Source: Nomia melanderi
Taxonomy: Eukaryota > Arthropoda > Insecta > Hymenoptera > Halictidae
Assembly: GCF_051020985.1 (NCBI RefSeq)
Contig: NC_135003.1
Location: 3,372,001 to 3,436,000 of the forward strand
DNA length: 64,000 bases
Direction of reading: 5' to 3'
The notes under the pieces were generated by a model that saw only the letters and a list, made by a program, of their open reading frames with translations, was not told the DNA's origin and did not search any database. The position numbers and the translations under genes are program-made. Position 1 is the first letter of the stretch. Each line of letters opens with the position of its first letter. This document shows positions 61,287 to 64,000 of the stretch, one piece after another.

Positions 61287-64000
61287 GTATGTGTCAAACG
61301 AATTCACCGAAATTTGATCGGTCTTAGAACGCAATACGATGTTTGAATGATTCTTAAAATGGTACACGTTGTTCCGGTGCGAAATTCGAACTGCGAGCAG
61401 ATGTTTGACACATATCGTTCATTTTTGTGGTAAAACTGGCTCGATTTGAATGTTACAATCATTCAGGGATACATACTTTTGCGCCCTTCGACCTTTTCGC
61501 GGTAGTAGAACTTTACCACACTGTGAAGGGTCAAGACGCCGCGAGTTCTAGATACAGAGTAGGCGTTCTATCGACCGATGGCCTAGTAACTTATTCAATC
61601 ACATCTGCCAGGTGCAAATTCAAAAAAATCACTGTTCGCCGTACACGTGAATGGTATCCACAAAAATAATGAATGGACCAGATTCGTTTGATCGATAAGG
61701 TTAAAGATAGCTTCATTTGCGACCCAAGTTTCTCTGACGTATTGAGATCACCTTTGCGAAGTTTCTGTGATATGCATTATTTCGGAGCAAACTGCCTAAT
61801 AGGCAAACACAGTTCACGATCGATTTGTTCGATCCGACAGTGACGTAAAGTATCACAAGAACAAACGAATGTACACACATCAAACCAGTTTTTAAAAAAT
61901 TCACAAGGAATCAAATCGCGTGGCATAAAAATCACCTGATCCATAGAACCAGGCATTAATTCAACTGGGTCTATAGGCCGTTACGTAATATATTTGTATA
62001 GGACATATAATCGTTATTATCCACTATAAATAAAAAATAAAAAATAATCGTTCAACGATTATAATAAACAGTTTTAAAGCTTGAAAAACAATTCTAGGGA
62101 AAAAATAATTTCTCAAAGGGTTTTTATGAAGGTACCATTTCTTTTGAAACGTTCTTGCGTGACAGTGGCCGGTTAAGGTGTGAAACATGATTCAACATAA
62201 AACCCGCGTATTCGAAATCTTTGCGACGCATTGGTCAATGCAGGGTTGAAGTGAACCCGTTACTCCTCTTTTTTTTCGTCGAAACGTAGAATTTTTCAAG
62301 TGACAGGGGGAACGGTCACAGGATGTTGGCTTCATTCATCGACACTAAAAATAAAAGGTTGGTCAGTACGGCTGAAATCGAACATCGTCAGTGGATTTCT
62401 ATCACGGCAGATTTTCGTGACACACGTAATATCGCGTTTATGTGGTCAGTCTCTAACAAAATGGTCTTGTACTGGATTATAAGGCCAGCGCGCACACGTA
62501 CGAACGGGCTCGCGCGCGCGCCAATACACACAATACAGGAACACACACATTTGTAGGTCGCAGAAAAACACCGTGCGCGAAATACTTTAGAGTGTTTCTC
62601 CTTCATCGGCATGGATGCTCATTGAAGAGTGCACCACATTACAATTTCGTAAGGGGTGATAATTTTAGAATGTATTCGAGGTCAAAAACTGTTCCGCCCT
62701 CTTGATCCACATTGGTCGTGACCTGTGCTTGGCAGACACCTGCATACCGATAATGTCACTCTGACACCGTAATCGAGCCTAATCTTTGCTGTATGTGCAA
62801 GGTGAACGATAGCAGCGGTACCAATCAGTGATTACTGAATTATAAATGTCGCAATTGAAAATATAAAATTTGATAAATGCGATGGAATAAATATGTTTCG
62901 TGTTTTGCAAACGCATTCACTTTCTCCTGTTTGAGTATAATCTCTTTACTTTCCAAAAATTTCACTTACTTTAAACGAAACTAATGAATACCCCTTTTTA
63001 TTTATTTGATACTTATTTACGCAAAAAGAATGAAAAATAAAATAAAAATATGATATATTTCAAGTAAATATTCCATTAACTTAGTCTTTTATACGCAAAT
63101 CATTTTGAACACAGTAACTTAGTTAAAGTAAAACATTATACATTTATAACAAAATATTTTTAACGATACTTTCTCTTCATTAAACAAAATTCGAATCTTT
63201 GTTGTCTGTTTTGCATATATTTTATTATTCATCAAATATACTCAAATATGCTTATACATTATTATGAAATGAATATAATATACATTTAAAACTATTGACA
63301 TTTATTTTATTTGATTAACGTATCAATATTCAATCAAATTCAATTTGTCGTTCGTGTTGGTTAATACCCAATGAACTGTATAATACAAAGTCTGACATAT
63401 GTTCCATGTAATTTTTGGCAAATTCGAAGGTTTCTAGTCCAATTTACAGATGTGTCAGCTGATTACCTAATGTCGTAGACACACGCGTGTGACCTTCGGA
63501 TCGCGTAACTCGTTCTATAATCGCAACTATCGTTTTTTTTTATGCCTTCATAGAACGTGACAGCGTATTGTTAACGGTCGCTGCTCTTGACCGATAATAC
63601 AAACGTGTTTGATCGTACCTAAAATGTTATCTGACCTATCAATTGTTCGTCGATCAGGAGAGGTTATTAATATTCTTGTTATAAATAATTAAAGAAACCA
63701 AAAAGGATCCTGTATCCGATATTTTTAGTCAGTACAGCTGTGATAAGGAAAACGTAACTCGTAAAATTCCGCACTTTTATTTTTTTCTATTCATTTTATC
63801 AACATCCTGAACTCTTTCGTGATTTCATTCGTAAGAAGTATTATTTTTATTTCACTCGCTGATCGTGAATTAATTGCTTGGACAAATTAAACTTATCATA
63901 CTATTAATACACTTTTTGGAATAGTGAGATGTTTTTTTAGCTCCTATACATTTATTATAAAATTTATTGCATGATATTGAAATGCGGATTTAATGTAGAA
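61287..64000. other. Presumed first intron or intergenic DNA
   Basis: AT-rich with a few moderately GC-rich patches, for example 62.3-62.6 kb, which contains a short CG run and CA repeats. Short open frames lack recognisable domains. An acceptor-like TTACAATCATTCAG at about 61466 leads into a frame closed by a stop after 12 codons, so I do not use it. Confidence 0.4.

Overview
The window looks like a stretch of an insect nuclear genome, most likely a hymenopteran and possibly a bee. The grounds are intron-containing conserved animal genes with GT-AG introns often under 100 bp, an AT-rich background broken by CpG-rich blocks, and many short TTAA-flanked DNA-transposon relics. There are no operons of bacterial type, CRISPR arrays or recognisable tRNA or rRNA genes. 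The species assignment is inference; the gene families are recognised from protein sequence.

Layout. About 1-32.9 kb has no coding gene I can support. It alternates GC/CpG-rich blocks (0.4-1.5 kb) with AT-rich DNA and holds several piggyBac-like miniature elements (TTAA...TTAA), a Tc3-type mariner transposase fossil and simple repeats. It reads as intergenic or long-intron regulatory DNA. At 32.9-34.3 kb several open, splice-bounded segments on the + strand look like exons of a gene I do not recognise.

The gene-dense part runs from 37 to 61 kb. An FBXO39-like F-box/LRR gene (+, 37072-39342; its F-box exon was not found) converges on glycyl-tRNA synthetase (-, 39543-42126), which carries nested starts for mitochondrial and cytosolic forms. 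Upstream on the same strand lies a very large RAD54L2/ARIP4-type SNF2 remodeller (-, 45385-55003). It is modelled at 3076 residues, with two disordered inserts splitting the ATPase core and a PQV tetrapeptide repeat. After a 5' region with a YY1-type site come ELOF1 (-, 57512-57826) and, divergently on +, a tight cluster: Pcc1/LAGE3 KEOPS subunit (58320-58662), PIG-P (58712-59095, only 49 bp later) and a short MTHFR with a catalytic domain only (59257-60647). A probable first coding exon of another + gene sits at 61242-61286, downstream of an NRF-1-like palindrome; the rest of the window is non-coding.

The clustered genes are housekeeping functions (translation, transcription elongation, chromatin remodelling, tRNA t6A modification, GPI anchors, one-carbon metabolism). 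They do not form one pathway; their closeness suggests shared or bidirectional promoters rather than shared function. The most interesting points are the insert architecture of the ARIP4 homologue, the Pcc1/PIG-P spacing, the truncated MTHFR, the unidentified exons at 33-34 kb and the family of TTAA miniature elements.
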